Assembly (NCBI GenBank): GCA_021324305.1
Contig: JAJPJI010000037.1
Location: 124,001 to 188,000, forward strand
Reading direction: 5' to 3'
DNA from: Gammaproteobacteria bacterium
Lineage (GTDB): Bacteria; Pseudomonadota; Gammaproteobacteria; DSM-16500
DNA: 64,000 nt
Part shown: positions 19,328 through 29,280 of the stretch, in pieces
Numbering within the stretch: position 1 is the stretch's first letter
Layout: each line of letters opens with the position of its first letter
Program-made: the position numbers and the translations under genes
Notes under the pieces: model-generated
The model's database searches: none
Seen by the model: only the letters and a program-made list of their open reading frames with translations
Told to the model about the DNA's origin: nothing

Positions 19328-19651
19328 TTATGCAACCTCCATGCTGCAATGTAACGGATATTCGTGTGACTCTGCATACTCGATGATTTGCGATATTTTG
19401 GTTTCCGCAAGATCCTTGCTAAAAACGCCGCATGCCGCCTTTCCATTGGTATGTGCTTCAAGCATTATCTCTGCGGCCTTGCTCCTGTTCATGTAAAAAA
19501 ACTTTTCCAAAATACCTACTACAAATTCCATCGGTGTAAAATCATCGTTATGCACAACAATCTGGTAAAGCGGTGGTTCACATATCTCTTCAGATATTTC
19601 ACTTAATGCTTCCAGGTTTGTTGTATATTCTTTATTTACCTCATTTTTCAT
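19328..19651 (-). CDS. clpS: ATP-dependent Clp protease adaptor ClpS
   Basis: This 107-residue adaptor binds N-degron residues and hands substrates to ClpA. The core reads YQIVVHNDDFTPMEFVVGIL, the N-degron pocket (Asn-Asp-Asp, then the Met of TPMEFV), with the following HTNGKAACG helix turn, and ends in a YAESHEYPLHCSMEVA-type tail. The order clpS-clpA is conserved. The transferase genes aat and bpt that create N-degrons are not in this neighbourhood, although they often are in relatives. Confidence 0.95.
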   Translation of the reverse strand: MKNEVNKEYTTNLEALSEISEEICEPPLYQIVVHNDDFTPMEFVVGILEKFFYMNRSKAAEIMLEAHTNGKAACGVFSKDLAETKISQIIEYAESHEYPLHCSMEVA

Positions 19652-20131
19652 GTTTCTTTACCTTTCTTATAGACGATGAGATTTAGATTTTCCTTAAATA
19701 GGAAATATATTTTTAAAAAAGTTAAAAAAGCGGAAATAACATCTATACTATTAAGATGGATGCCGCAAAAAGATGTTCAAATTATACACTGGTTTAACTG
19801 CATGTACAATTATTATACAACCATTTATTCTAACTGTTCAATTTTTGCATTTATCTGGCAAATCTGATGGCCGGCGATGCCTGAAAAGAAGGGGCTGGCT
19901 GACAAATAACCCATAAAATTCATACGGTTATTCGAGCGTATCGAAACATCCTGCATGGCTGGTTTTGTTTGAATCCCGCGACATAAAGCGCGGGCTGTGG
20001 AATGACGTATCCAGGGGGTCGTCCGCGTCACGCTTGACCCCGTTATCCACGGGGCCAGAAACGTCCATGCCGTTATTTGACAAGACTGGTGTGAGCGATG
20101 TTTATCGCATCCAAACAAGCATAGCGATAAA
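19652..20131. other. Gene-free stretch between icd and clpS with GC-rich palindromes
   Basis: The clpS-proximal half (19676-19860) is very AT-rich and probably holds the clpS promoter. The icd-proximal half carries GC-rich inverted repeats: CCCGCG/CGCGGG at 19975-19994, and a CCCCG/CGGGG pair near 20037-20054. A TTCGA/TCGAA pair lies at 19931-19945. They resemble REP-type elements and may stop icd transcription. A 109-codon minus-strand frame here has no protein-like features and I do not call it. Confidence 0.5.
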
Positions 20132-21409
20132 TTAAACAGCGTATGCCTTGTCATGCATGTGGCTGATCATTGCATCACCGAAACCTGAGCAACTTACTTC
20201 TCTTGCATCACTCATCAAACGGGCAAAATCATAAGTGACAGTTTTGGCGGTAATGGCGCCTTCCATGCCCTTGATGATCAGGTCAGCAGCCTCATTCCAG
20301 CCCATGTGACGCAGCATCATTTCCGCAGACAGGATAATCGAACCGGGATTAACCTTGTTTTGTCCGGCATATTTGGGCGCCGTGCCATGAGTCGCTTCAA
20401 ACATGGCGACACCATCACTCATATTGGCACCAGGTGCAATACCAATACCGCCGACCTGCGCAGCCAGTGCATCGGAAATATAATCACCATTGAGATTCAA
20501 GGTGGCAATCACGCTATAGTCTGCGGGACGCAGCAGGATCTGTTGCAGAAACGCATCAGCAATCACATCCTTGATGACGATATCCTTGCCGGTGTTGGGG
20601 TTTTTAAATTTGTGCCAGGGACCGCCGTCCAGTGGCTGGGCTCCAAATTCCGTGCGTGCAACTTCATAGCCCCAGTCACGAAACGCACCTTCGGTAAATT
20701 TCATGATATTGCCTTTGTGAACGAGCGTCACGGAATCGCGTTGATGATCGATCGCGTATTGAATCGCACGTTTGACCAGGCGTGACGTTCCAGCCTTGGA
20801 AACCGGCTTCACACCGATGCCGCAATTTTCGGGAAAACGAATTTTTTTCACTTTCATTTCAGTCTGCAAAAACTGAATCACTTTTTTTGCTTCCGGACTG
20901 TCGCCTGCCCATTCAATACCTGCATAAATATCTTCCGAGTTTTCACGGAAAATCACCATATTGGTATTCCAAGGTTCTCTGACTGGACTTGGTACGCCTT
21001 TGAAATACCGCACTGGACGCAAACAGACATATAAATCCAGATCCTGGCGCAATGTCACATTCAATGAGCGAATGCCGCCGCCGACTGGCGTGGTTAACGG
21101 ACCCTTGATGGACACGACATACTCACGTACGGCATCTATTGTTTCCTGGGGCAGCCAGGCATCTTTGCTGTATACCTTGGTGGCTTTTTCACCAGCGTAA
21201 ATTTCCATCCACTGAATCTGCCGCTTGCCGCCATAAGCCTTGTTGACAGCCTCATCCACCACTTTTTTCATGACGGGTGTGATGTCAACGCCTATGCCAT
21301 CCCCTTCGATAAAAGGAATAATGGGGTTATTCGGTACATTTAAAGTGAAATCCTGGTTAACGGTGATTTTCTGGCCATTGGCTGGAACCGAAATGTGCTG
21401 ATATGTCAT
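20132..21409 (-). CDS. icd: NADP-dependent isocitrate dehydrogenase
   Basis: The 425-residue homodimeric TCA-cycle enzyme oxidises isocitrate to 2-oxoglutarate with NADP+. It is of the E. coli type: [15 protein letters not shown], the substrate loop [13 protein letters not shown] (with the Ser phosphorylated by AceK in E. coli), [11 protein letters not shown], and the metal/substrate region with [22 protein letters not shown] lies before the ATG at 21409. No aceK gene is in the window. Confidence 0.97.
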   Translation of the reverse strand: MTYQHISVPANGQKITVNQDFTLNVPNNPIIPFIEGDGIGVDITPVMKKVVDEAVNKAYGGKRQIQWMEIYAGEKATKVYSKDAWLPQETIDAVREYVVSIKGPLTTPVGGGIRSLNVTLRQDLDLYVCLRPVRYFKGVPSPVREPWNTNMVIFRENSEDIYAGIEWAGDSPEAKKVIQFLQTEMKVKKIRFPENCGIGVKPVSKAGTSRLVKRAIQYAIDHQRDSVTLVHKGNIMKFTEGAFRDWGYEVARTEFGAQPLDGGPWHKFKNPNTGKDIVIKDVIADAFLQQILLRPADYSVIATLNLNGDYISDALAAQVGGIGIAPGANMSDGVAMFEATHGTAPKYAGQNKVNPGSIILSAEMMLRHMGWNEAADLIIKGMEGAITAKTVTYDFARLMSDAREVSCSGFGDAMISHMHDKAYAV

Positions 21410-21548
21410 GAAAGAATTCCTTTTTTATTCGAGAAAGTAGGCACATGGTAGCAAGCTGGAAGGAGGCAAACAATAGGAATGAAAATTCCTGCGTTGCTGC
21501 CCTATTCTTCATGCGTCATAATCAATGCTGGTTAAGGATATCATCAAT

Positions 21549-22973
21549 TTAGTGTTTATGGAGACTCTCGCTCTCGGAATCTTTCTTCTCTGGCTGAGTC
21601 AACTTCATTTTATCGCGAAATTGTTTAACATCCGGGTTATCAATATTCAGGTCTCTGAGCGCCTCATATAATGCCTGGTTTGTGTCGCTCCGGGTTTTTT
21701 GTAGAAAAGAAAAAACACCTTTTCCGGTTCCCAGATGTTTTTTGCTCAATCTGGTTTTGGCAATTTCTTGCAACTGCATCAAGATTTCCCTTGGCGAGTC
21801 GCTTGGCTTTTTATTCTCAAATATATCACGCATTGCGACAAAGCCTTTGGAGTCTGATTTGACATGAATAGTCATGACAATAGCTTGTATCTCTCTTAAA
21901 ATAGTTTTTTGATTAGCTTCAGCCTGCACTCTAGACAGTCTTTTGGTCATTTCTTCCGGATTCAAATCATAAAGAAATGGTCGATCTGTCAAGTCTTGAT
22001 GTAGAGCAGCAACATTAGCCAATGCATCTGGATCCCTAACTCCCGTTGTTTTAAGATCTTCCCGATTACGAAACTCGCCAAATTTATTGATATCATCCTG
22101 ACGTATGTCTTCACGTTTCATTCTACGAAATTCAGCATCAGCAGGTAAAAATTGCTCGATAAATGGGCTTACATTAGAAGGAAATAGTTGTGAGTATTGC
22201 TCAATCGTTTCATATGCTGGAGTAAGTATGTCCTTCCTGTCATCCATATAGCGATATTCCATTTGATTACCATGTCCATACTTGAAATCCGCATAATGTA
22301 TTTGCGCATACATAACCAAAAACTTCTGCTTATCAATATACGTGGGCGCAACTGGTGGAGGTAATTTTCGGTGCTTTGACACTTCATCCTTGATCATGCG
22401 ATCAGTATCATAAGGATCTCTCTTCCCGTCATAGGTTTCTGCCATTGCTTTTATCACATCAGGGTGCAAGGATAAATACGCCTGCTTTTCATCATCAAAC
22501 ACCGTACCAATACGAAGTCCCTGATATAGATCTTCTAAAAGTAATTTATCTAACGTAAGATTAACCCCATAATGCTTGGGCAATTGTTCAGCCAATGCTT
22601 CAAAAAAAGGAAAGCAGGACAAAGTAGTTGTTATGCCACCTGGTGAAGTTGCCTTTCCTTTAAAACTCCCATTAGATTTGTCTGTGTGCCTGTCTTGCCT
22701 GTCAGACCCGACAAACAACACATGACGTGCTTGTTTACTCTTTGGATTTGCAAATTTTTGATCGAAAAATTCTTCTTTATAAACATTTATGATATGATCA
22801 GCCAACTCTCTATAATCATCCATAGTCAAAGTGCGGCCTTCATTTGCCGCGCGTATAATAAGTTCTTTCATTTTATCTGTGTACGCTTTTGAGGCAAGCA
22901 TCCCATCAAAATCCCAAGAATGAACAATAGTCTCATCGTATACAGTTAAATCTAAATCGGATCTGGGTTCCAT
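21549..22973 (-). CDS. HAD-like effector-type protein (474 aa), tentative
   Basis: I do not recognise a named family, but HAD-fold landmarks are visible: VHSWDFDGML with Asp21 and Asp23 (motif I), HVLFVGSDRQ with Ser90 (motif II), a Lys around 215-217 (possible motif III) and RYMDDRKDI with Asp244-Asp245 (motif IV). This would suggest a phosphatase or phosphotransferase. No signal peptide or membrane helix is seen. The last 20 residues are rich in Lys, Glu and Ser, as in some type IV secretion signals, which is only suggestive. GAGG precedes the ATG at 22973. The gene lies in a two-gene accessory island with a large patatin on the same strand. Confidence 0.6.
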   Translation of the reverse strand: MEPRSDLDLTVYDETIVHSWDFDGMLASKAYTDKMKELIIRAANEGRTLTMDDYRELADHIINVYKEEFFDQKFANPKSKQARHVLFVGSDRQDRHTDKSNGSFKGKATSPGGITTTLSCFPFFEALAEQLPKHYGVNLTLDKLLLEDLYQGLRIGTVFDDEKQAYLSLHPDVIKAMAETYDGKRDPYDTDRMIKDEVSKHRKLPPPVAPTYIDKQKFLVMYAQIHYADFKYGHGNQMEYRYMDDRKDILTPAYETIEQYSQLFPSNVSPFIEQFLPADAEFRRMKREDIRQDDINKFGEFRNREDLKTTGVRDPDALANVAALHQDLTDRPFLYDLNPEEMTKRLSRVQAEANQKTILREIQAIVMTIHVKSDSKGFVAMRDIFENKKPSDSPREILMQLQEIAKTRLSKKHLGTGKGVFSFLQKTRSDTNQALYEALRDLNIDNPDVKQFRDKMKLTQPEKKDSESESLHKH

Positions 22974-23088
22974 ACAAAACCTCGCTATGTTTGGCGATAT
23001 TAATATTTAAAGTATAGTACACAATCATAATAAATTGATAAATTTGCGCTTATCAAATCACAAATAAAAAATAATCAGGCAAAGACGG

Positions 23089-25488
23089 TCACGAATAGAA
23101 TTGCCCGGAGTTCCTGCCGGTCGACTGGGATTGTAGCTTTTCACTAACAGTCAATTCTTCTTTATTATCACCCTTCATAAAGAATGGCAATGAGGAGCCA
23201 TCATCATCCCTTTTTTTCTCACCCATCCTGGATGGATCATGCAATCCATCGCGTTCCTTATCATCAACGCGGCTAAAAATCGAACTCGTTCGGATAATAT
23301 GTTTCATGCTCAAGGCGCCGTCGGATTGCAGAGACGAGTCATGTTTGCTCTTCAGCTTATCAACACCGAATATTGTATCGATATTCATCACGGGTGTTGC
23401 TTTGGGGTTCTCATGTTTTTCGAAATGATGCAGGAGCTCTTCCATACGGTACGCTTCCCGCAACAACTCATAACCATCCAGTTTTAGCACCTTGCCCAAG
23501 GCTTCCATATTGGCAGGCAACAGCGCATCTTTCACGACAAATTCCTGGAACAGCCGTATGAACACTTCCCTGCTCCGGGATTTTTTTTGCGTCAGATATA
23601 ACAGCGCAGCAACAATATAAATCTTGCGATCCAGTTCGTTATGGAGGTCCAGCATAAAAACAATGTTGCTGGCATAACTGCTGGATTCCATTTTCATGAC
23701 CGGCAGCTGCTCCGGCAGGACTGCTTTCAATTCAGGCGCCATTTGACTAACGGTTAGCAAGGGATTGAGAATCTGCATGAATGCCGCATAATTCCTGCTC
23801 ATCTCGCTTGAATATTGTTCCTTGGTCTTGTCAAATGTTCCCAGCTTGATTTCCAGCTCTTTCTTCTCTTCGAGTAATAGCTTCTGGTATTCACGCAAAC
23901 AGGTTAAAGCCTGGATATTTTCAAAATAGAACCTGTGATGAAGCTGGGTCAAAGGAGTAATTGCGGGACTGTCAGTGAAATCCATCTTGATGGATTGGAG
24001 CCGCAGGCGGCAATACTCCAGCTCATCCAGTACATGGCTTAATTTCCTCTGCATGTTTTTTTCCACGCGGATACTCCAGTCCAGACAGACGGGCCGAGGC
24101 TTGATATTAATATGCAGAGGAACAGACCTGGGTTTGAATTCACATTCAGGACGGCGCTTTTTCATTCTTCTATAGCGCAGATAATCCTCAAGAAAGACGA
24201 TATACTCTTCCAGTTCTGACAATGTCGGCTGATTGGCATCAGAAACAGGCAGCACATGTGAATCCAAATCACCCTGTTGATCTGAAACCAGTGCTTTTGT
24301 CTTGCCCGGTTGTTTATCCTGCAACTGCAGCTTCATTTCTTCGTAAGTCGCAATCACATCATCAATATCATCCATGCTCAATGAATCCAGCCAGGACACA
24401 ACATTGTCATATACTTTCAGGTCAAAAGCAGTGCGATAATAATTCTCCACAAAGTTCTGCGTTTCTCTCTCCGCTGCCGCAATCAATCCCAATTTGCCAG
24501 CCCGACTCACAGCAAAATCAAGCACACTGATATTATTGTCTGGCAAGGCAACGGTCATCCGCGCTTCACGCACTTCCGCTGTATCGGTATTCTGTGCCAG
24601 GGCGTTATACACTGCTGTCGCTACTTCACTCGCAGATTTTAAATAGACTTCCTTGCGTTTGCCCCAAATCACCTGGTCTATCTCCACCTGGGAATCGATT
24701 TTGATGGCAAGCACGCCTGGATTGAGTCCTTTTTCATTAAAATCGTAACCTGCCGGTAAAAATCTTCTGTCATCAAAAATTTTTGTCGGCAAATTCCACA
24801 TTAATCCACCATCACCGTATAAGTGATTGTTCCAGCGTACTGGTTCCATGACAAATGGATATGCTCCTGACAAGGCAACCGCCAAAGCCAGCGGCATGTC
24901 CGGTTCCGTTTCATGACTGAGGAATTTGCACTCCGGCATTTCAAACGAGAGATTTGTCCCTGTCACATAAAGATATTTGCAGGAATTGATCTTCTCGCCT
25001 TTTTGATTTTTTTCTTCCGCTACACGTCTGGCAAGATCTGCGAATGTCGCCTTTTTATTGCCCAGCTTTTTTTCCACGATAATCTCAAGCCAGTTTAAAA
25101 ATTCCTTGCCAGATGAAAGTGAATGCCCATTGTTATACCAGATGGAAAATGCCGCTTTGCCTTTTGACCACAGACCTGATTGCGATAACCAGGAATGATA
25201 ACCTTCAAGAAAATGCTCCATATTCAATTCAAGCAGCAACGTTTCCGCTTCATCCGGTTCATACCCCAGTGCAACCGCCAAAGCATAAATCGCTCCGCCA
25301 GAAGTGCCGGAAACATGCTCGACTGAATCCATGACGCCGGCTTTACTTAACACCCGATGCAACCCGGTAAACGCTGCACACCGGCTGCCGCCGCCTTCAA
25401 AGGCCAGGCAGTTAATCGGAGGAAGAGGTGTTTGAACAATGATTTTCCCTGTCTGACGATCCACTATCGCATTCTGTCTTCTGATCAC
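23089..25488 (-). CDS. Large patatin-like phospholipase with C-terminal extension
   Basis: This 799-residue protein has an N-terminal patatin domain: oxyanion motif EGGGSRCAAFTG at 31-42, nucleophile elbow G-T-S-G-G with Ser63, and catalytic Asp226 in YGDGGL. About 400 further residues are helical, Lys/Glu-rich and of unknown fold, with a stretch near 550-600 that may form a coiled coil. It has no signal peptide. Translation starts at GTG (25488) behind AAGGAG 8 nt upstream. The size and architecture resemble effector patatins (VipD/ExoU type) rather than housekeeping lipases; that role is inference. It differs strongly from the 389-residue patatin in this window. Confidence 0.85.
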   Translation of the reverse strand: MIRRQNAIVDRQTGKIIVQTPLPPINCLAFEGGGSRCAAFTGLHRVLSKAGVMDSVEHVSGTSGGAIYALAVALGYEPDEAETLLLELNMEHFLEGYHSWLSQSGLWSKGKAAFSIWYNNGHSLSSGKEFLNWLEIIVEKKLGNKKATFADLARRVAEEKNQKGEKINSCKYLYVTGTNLSFEMPECKFLSHETEPDMPLALAVALSGAYPFVMEPVRWNNHLYGDGGLMWNLPTKIFDDRRFLPAGYDFNEKGLNPGVLAIKIDSQVEIDQVIWGKRKEVYLKSASEVATAVYNALAQNTDTAEVREARMTVALPDNNISVLDFAVSRAGKLGLIAAAERETQNFVENYYRTAFDLKVYDNVVSWLDSLSMDDIDDVIATYEEMKLQLQDKQPGKTKALVSDQQGDLDSHVLPVSDANQPTLSELEEYIVFLEDYLRYRRMKKRRPECEFKPRSVPLHINIKPRPVCLDWSIRVEKNMQRKLSHVLDELEYCRLRLQSIKMDFTDSPAITPLTQLHHRFYFENIQALTCLREYQKLLLEEKKELEIKLGTFDKTKEQYSSEMSRNYAAFMQILNPLLTVSQMAPELKAVLPEQLPVMKMESSSYASNIVFMLDLHNELDRKIYIVAALLYLTQKKSRSREVFIRLFQEFVVKDALLPANMEALGKVLKLDGYELLREAYRMEELLHHFEKHENPKATPVMNIDTIFGVDKLKSKHDSSLQSDGALSMKHIIRTSSIFSRVDDKERDGLHDPSRMGEKKRDDDGSSLPFFMKGDNKEELTVSEKLQSQSTGRNSGQFYS

Positions 25489-25709
25489 GGCACCATCTCC
25501 TTAGTCCATGTTCTCATTTACTGTAACCCATGCCTCCGGAATTTGAAACGACAGGAACGCACGGCAAAATAGGACATGGCCTGATTTCAAAGAGGTTATT
25601 AATCAATCAATTAAGGCAACCCAAGAAAACCCGTACCTAATATGATGAAAATAAGGTAAAATTGCCAAAATAAAACTTGATGAAATGTTATACGCAATAA
25701 ATAATCGCC

Positions 25710-26807
25710 ATGCAGCACGAAACCAGCCAGTTACCTTCCTCGCACATCATTGTCGGCATGTCCGGAGGTGTTGATTCCTCCGTGGCTGCGTATTTACTCA
25801 AGAAAGCCGGCCATCATGTAGAAGGGATTTTCATGAAAAACTGGGAAGGCGATGACACTGACAGCTATTGCCCGGCAACAAAAGACATGGCTGATGCACA
25901 GGCGGTTTGTGATTTGCTGCAAATCGATTTGCATATGGTCAATTTCGCCGACAAATACTGGGAGCGCGTGTTTGCCTATTTCCTGGATGAATACCGTGCC
26001 GGCCGTACTCCAAATCCAGATATACTCTGTAATAAGGAAATTAAATTTAAGGCCTTTCTGGATTATGCCAAACAACGAGGCGCTGATTATATCGCCACCG
26101 GTCATTATGCGCGCTCAAGGCGCATCCATGATAAAACTCATTTAATCAAGGGAAGCGACCCTCTCAAGGATCAGAGTTATTTCCTGTACGCACTGGATGA
26201 GCACCAGCTGGCCAACAGCCTTTTTCCGGTTGGCGGCCTGCCCAAACAACAAGTCCGCGCCATTGCGCAGGAAATCGGCCTGGTAAATCATGCAAAAAAA
26301 GACAGCACTGGCATTTGCTTCATCGGTGAACGCAAATTCAAGGCTTTCCTCAATGAGTTTCTACCAGCCCAGCCCGGAAATATTGAAACCCCGGAAGGTG
26401 AACAGATTGGCACACATGATGGCTTGATGTTTCACACCATAGGCCAGCGCCAGGGATTACATATCGGCGGCAAAAAAGGAAGATCGGAAGCACCCTGGTA
26501 TGTGGTTGATAAGGATATAAAACGCAATGTGCTCATCGTTGTTCAGGGTGACCATCACCCCGCTCTTTTCAAGGAATCATTGACGACGGGACCACTGCAT
26601 TGGATAGGAGATCCCCCTAAATTGCCGTTTAAGGCGTCGGCCAAAACCCGATACCGCCAGCCAGACCAGGCTTGCGTTATCAGCTCAATTGATGGTATCC
26701 GCCATCGCGTGATATTTGAGCAGGCCCAGCGCGCCATTACTCCCGGTCAATCCATTGTTTTTTATCAGGATGATATTTGCCTCGGTGGTGGTATCATTGA
26801 AGGATAG
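25710..26807 (+). CDS. mnmA: tRNA-specific 2-thiouridylase MnmA
   Basis: This 365-residue enzyme puts sulfur on U34 of tRNA Lys, Glu and Gln. It has the PP-loop [13 protein letters not shown], the first catalytic cysteine in [12 protein letters not shown], and the second in [10 protein letters not shown]. Length matches E. coli (368). It lies 79 nt upstream of purB on the same strand, an order common in gammaproteobacteria, where hflD usually lies between them; hflD is missing here. Confidence 0.97.
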   Translation: MQHETSQLPSSHIIVGMSGGVDSSVAAYLLKKAGHHVEGIFMKNWEGDDTDSYCPATKDMADAQAVCDLLQIDLHMVNFADKYWERVFAYFLDEYRAGRTPNPDILCNKEIKFKAFLDYAKQRGADYIATGHYARSRRIHDKTHLIKGSDPLKDQSYFLYALDEHQLANSLFPVGGLPKQQVRAIAQEIGLVNHAKKDSTGICFIGERKFKAFLNEFLPAQPGNIETPEGEQIGTHDGLMFHTIGQRQGLHIGGKKGRSEAPWYVVDKDIKRNVLIVVQGDHHPALFKESLTTGPLHWIGDPPKLPFKASAKTRYRQPDQACVISSIDGIRHRVIFEQAQRAITPGQSIVFYQDDICLGGGIIEG

Positions 26808-26886
26808 CAGTCAATAGAAATCACTATTCGATATGAGCTTGTTAAATATAATTGAAAACGATATGCAATCTATTCAGGAGCAAACC

Positions 26887-28254
26887 ATGGATACCTCTGC
26901 GCTAATGGCCATCTCGCCTCTTGACGGCCGTTATCAGGAAAAATCAGCACAATTACGTGCCATTTTCAGTGAGTACGGCTTAATCAAGTTTCGTGTCATC
27001 GTTGAAATTCGCTGGCTGGAGATGCTTTCCGAATTCGCTGATCTTCCCGAAATTCCCCGCCTGAGTCCTCACGCAAAAAATCTGCTTGATGACATTATTG
27101 AAAACTTTTCCATACAGGATGCATTACGGGTAAAACACATTGAATCCGGGATCAATCATGATGTCAAAGCGGTTGAATATTTCATAAAGGAAAAAATCGG
27201 CGGCAACGAAGAATTGGGCGCAATCAGTGAATTCATTCATTTCGGCTGCACTTCCGAAGACATTAACAATCTTGCTTATGGCCTGATGCTGCAGACAGCC
27301 CGTCAACAATGCATTCTGCCAGCTCTTGATGATTTACTGATGCTGCTGAGAAGATTTGCTCATGATCATGCCGGCCTGCCCATGCTGGCACGGACCCATG
27401 GTCAACCCGCCACGCCAACCACGGCAGGAAAGGAAATCGCCAATGTGATTGCGCGGCTCCAGAGACAAATCGATCAGTTAATCAGCGTTCCCATTCTCGG
27501 CAAAATGAATGGCGCATCCGGTAATTACAACGCGGTTGCGATTGCCTACCCCAAAACAGACTGGCAATGCCTGAGCAAAAATTTCGTTTCCAAACTGGGG
27601 TTAATCTGGAACCCTTACACAACGCAAATTGAGCCGCATGATTCCATGGCTGAATTTTTCGCAGTGATGGTCCGCATCAATAACATCATACTCGACCTTG
27701 ACCGGGATATCTGGGGTTATATCTCAATCAATTATTTCAAGCAAAAATCATTTTCAAATGAAGTTGGCTCTTCAACCATGCCTCACAAAGTCAATCCCAT
27801 TGATTTTGAAAATTCCGAAGGCAATCTTGGTATTGCAAATGCCCTCTTCGAGCACATGATTGCAAAACTTCCGGTTTCACGCTGGCAGCGGGATCTCTCT
27901 GATTCCACTGTACTACGGAATATTGGAGTAGCCATTGGTCATGCAGTGCTCGCCTATCAGTCTACCTGCAAAGGCCTGGCAAAACTTGAACCCAATCACG
28001 TGGTCATTGCCGCTGATCTCGACCATCACTGGGAAGTATTGGCGGAAGCCGTGCAAACGGTCATGCGCCGTTATAACCTTGAACAACCATACGAGAAATT
28101 AAAATCATTCACACGCGGCAAGCGAATCGATAAAATGTCGTTGCAGCAATTTATCACTGACCTGTCCCTGCCGGATGAAGTCAAAAAGCAATTGCTGGAG
28201 TTAACACCCGGCAGCTATACCGGCTATGCGGAAGAGCTCGCCAAGAGGATATGA
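26887..28254 (+). CDS. purB: Adenylosuccinate lyase
   Basis: This 455-residue enzyme acts twice in purine synthesis, releasing fumarate from SAICAR and from adenylosuccinate. The signature GSSTMPHKVNPIDFENSEGN is intact, and HFGCTSEDINN and the TRTHGQPATPTT-like segment are present. I start at 26887 (MDTSALMAISPLDGRY), which aligns with E. coli and has AGGAG about 8 nt upstream; an earlier ATG at 26833 would add 18 unmatched residues. Confidence 0.96.
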   Translation: MDTSALMAISPLDGRYQEKSAQLRAIFSEYGLIKFRVIVEIRWLEMLSEFADLPEIPRLSPHAKNLLDDIIENFSIQDALRVKHIESGINHDVKAVEYFIKEKIGGNEELGAISEFIHFGCTSEDINNLAYGLMLQTARQQCILPALDDLLMLLRRFAHDHAGLPMLARTHGQPATPTTAGKEIANVIARLQRQIDQLISVPILGKMNGASGNYNAVAIAYPKTDWQCLSKNFVSKLGLIWNPYTTQIEPHDSMAEFFAVMVRINNIILDLDRDIWGYISINYFKQKSFSNEVGSSTMPHKVNPIDFENSEGNLGIANALFEHMIAKLPVSRWQRDLSDSTVLRNIGVAIGHAVLAYQSTCKGLAKLEPNHVVIAADLDHHWEVLAEAVQTVMRRYNLEQPYEKLKSFTRGKRIDKMSLQQFITDLSLPDEVKKQLLELTPGSYTGYAEELAKRI

Positions 28255-28320
28255 GATTTGTAAGCGGCGCGGCCTGTCTTGCCTGGTTCGCGCCTGGTGG
28301 CAAACAATAAGGATGTTTAC

Positions 28321-29274
28321 ATGGTAAAATCACTTTACCAAAAACTGCGGGACAAGTTCATCAACTGGCTCATCTATGAACCACCCGCAACTGACATCAT
28401 GCCTTATGATTTCAACCGCCTTAAATATGAAATCAGGCCTGGTGATGTATTGCTGATCGAAGGACGCAGCCGCATCAGCAGTGTTATTCGCACGATCACA
28501 CAAAGCCCATGGACACACGCGGCCTTATATATCGGACGGCAAGTTGATTTCGAAGATGAAGAGATCAAAAATATCATTCGAAAGCATATTGACGCAAAAG
28601 ACACGACGCGTCTTATCATTGAAGACATGATGGATAATGGCACGGTTATCACCCCGCTCAATTTTTATCATCATCATCACATTCGCATCTGCCGTCCCAT
28701 CGGAATCACCCCGGCTGATTTAAATCTGGTCGTCCATTATGCAATCAAGGCATTGGGACAGCCTTATAATGTCCGGCATTTACTGGATCTCACACGGTTT
28801 ATGCTGCCATGGACAATATTGCCGCGCCGCTGGGGATCATCGCTCTTCCGGACATCGACAGGCGAACCTGAAAGTGGAATATGCTCATCACTTATTGCTG
28901 AAGCTTTCACTTCTGTGCATTTCCCGATATTACCGTATATAAAGCCAGATGATGAAAGCGGAATTGAAGTTTTCCAGCGTAATCCTCACCTGTTCACCCC
29001 AAAGGATTTCGATTACTCCCCGTATTTTGAAATCATCAAGTATCCATTATTCAATCCAGATGAACCCTTACCCTATTACCGTCGTCTGCCGTGGAGCAAA
29101 AGCGGTTTTCTGCATCAGGATGACGGGATACTGCATGCACCCCTCAAGAAAACTAGAAAAAGGCTGCATATATTTGGCCGTCACAAGGAAGAAGGTCAGT
29201 CCGATCAGGACAAAAAAGGCGATCAGGACAAAGAGCAAAGCACCACCGATCAGACACCTCACGACAAGGAATAA
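28321..29274 (+). CDS. YiiX/YaeF-like permuted papain-fold protein
   Basis: This 317-residue cytoplasmic protein has the NlpC/P60-like permuted papain arrangement: His66 in SPWTHAALYIG comes before Cys188 in GICSSLIAEAF, as in the YiiX/YaeF (DUF830, C92) family of cysteine amidases or lipid hydrolases. An AAGGATG element precedes the ATG at 28321, which I prefer to the ATG 14 codons earlier. After about residue 265 the tail is extremely charged (runs of Lys, Asp, Glu and Gln), unlike housekeeping members. It follows purB and is 6 nt from the integrase gene. The substrate is unknown. Confidence 0.75.
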   Translation: MVKSLYQKLRDKFINWLIYEPPATDIMPYDFNRLKYEIRPGDVLLIEGRSRISSVIRTITQSPWTHAALYIGRQVDFEDEEIKNIIRKHIDAKDTTRLIIEDMMDNGTVITPLNFYHHHHIRICRPIGITPADLNLVVHYAIKALGQPYNVRHLLDLTRFMLPWTILPRRWGSSLFRTSTGEPESGICSSLIAEAFTSVHFPILPYIKPDDESGIEVFQRNPHLFTPKDFDYSPYFEIIKYPLFNPDEPLPYYRRLPWSKSGFLHQDDGILHAPLKKTRKRLHIFGRHKEEGQSDQDKKGDQDKEQSTTDQTPHDKE

Positions 29275-29280
29275 AACAGC

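Noticed and set aside
19825..20154. 109-codon minus-strand frame downstream of icd
   Set aside because: It runs through GC-rich palindromes and into the icd end, has no ribosome binding site and an odd Trp/Arg/Ser-rich composition.
25590..25660. PmrA-like box upstream of the large patatin
   Set aside because: Two TTAA cores are present near 25600-25615, but 8 bp apart rather than 7, and the flanks do not fit YTTAAK-N5-YTTAAK.
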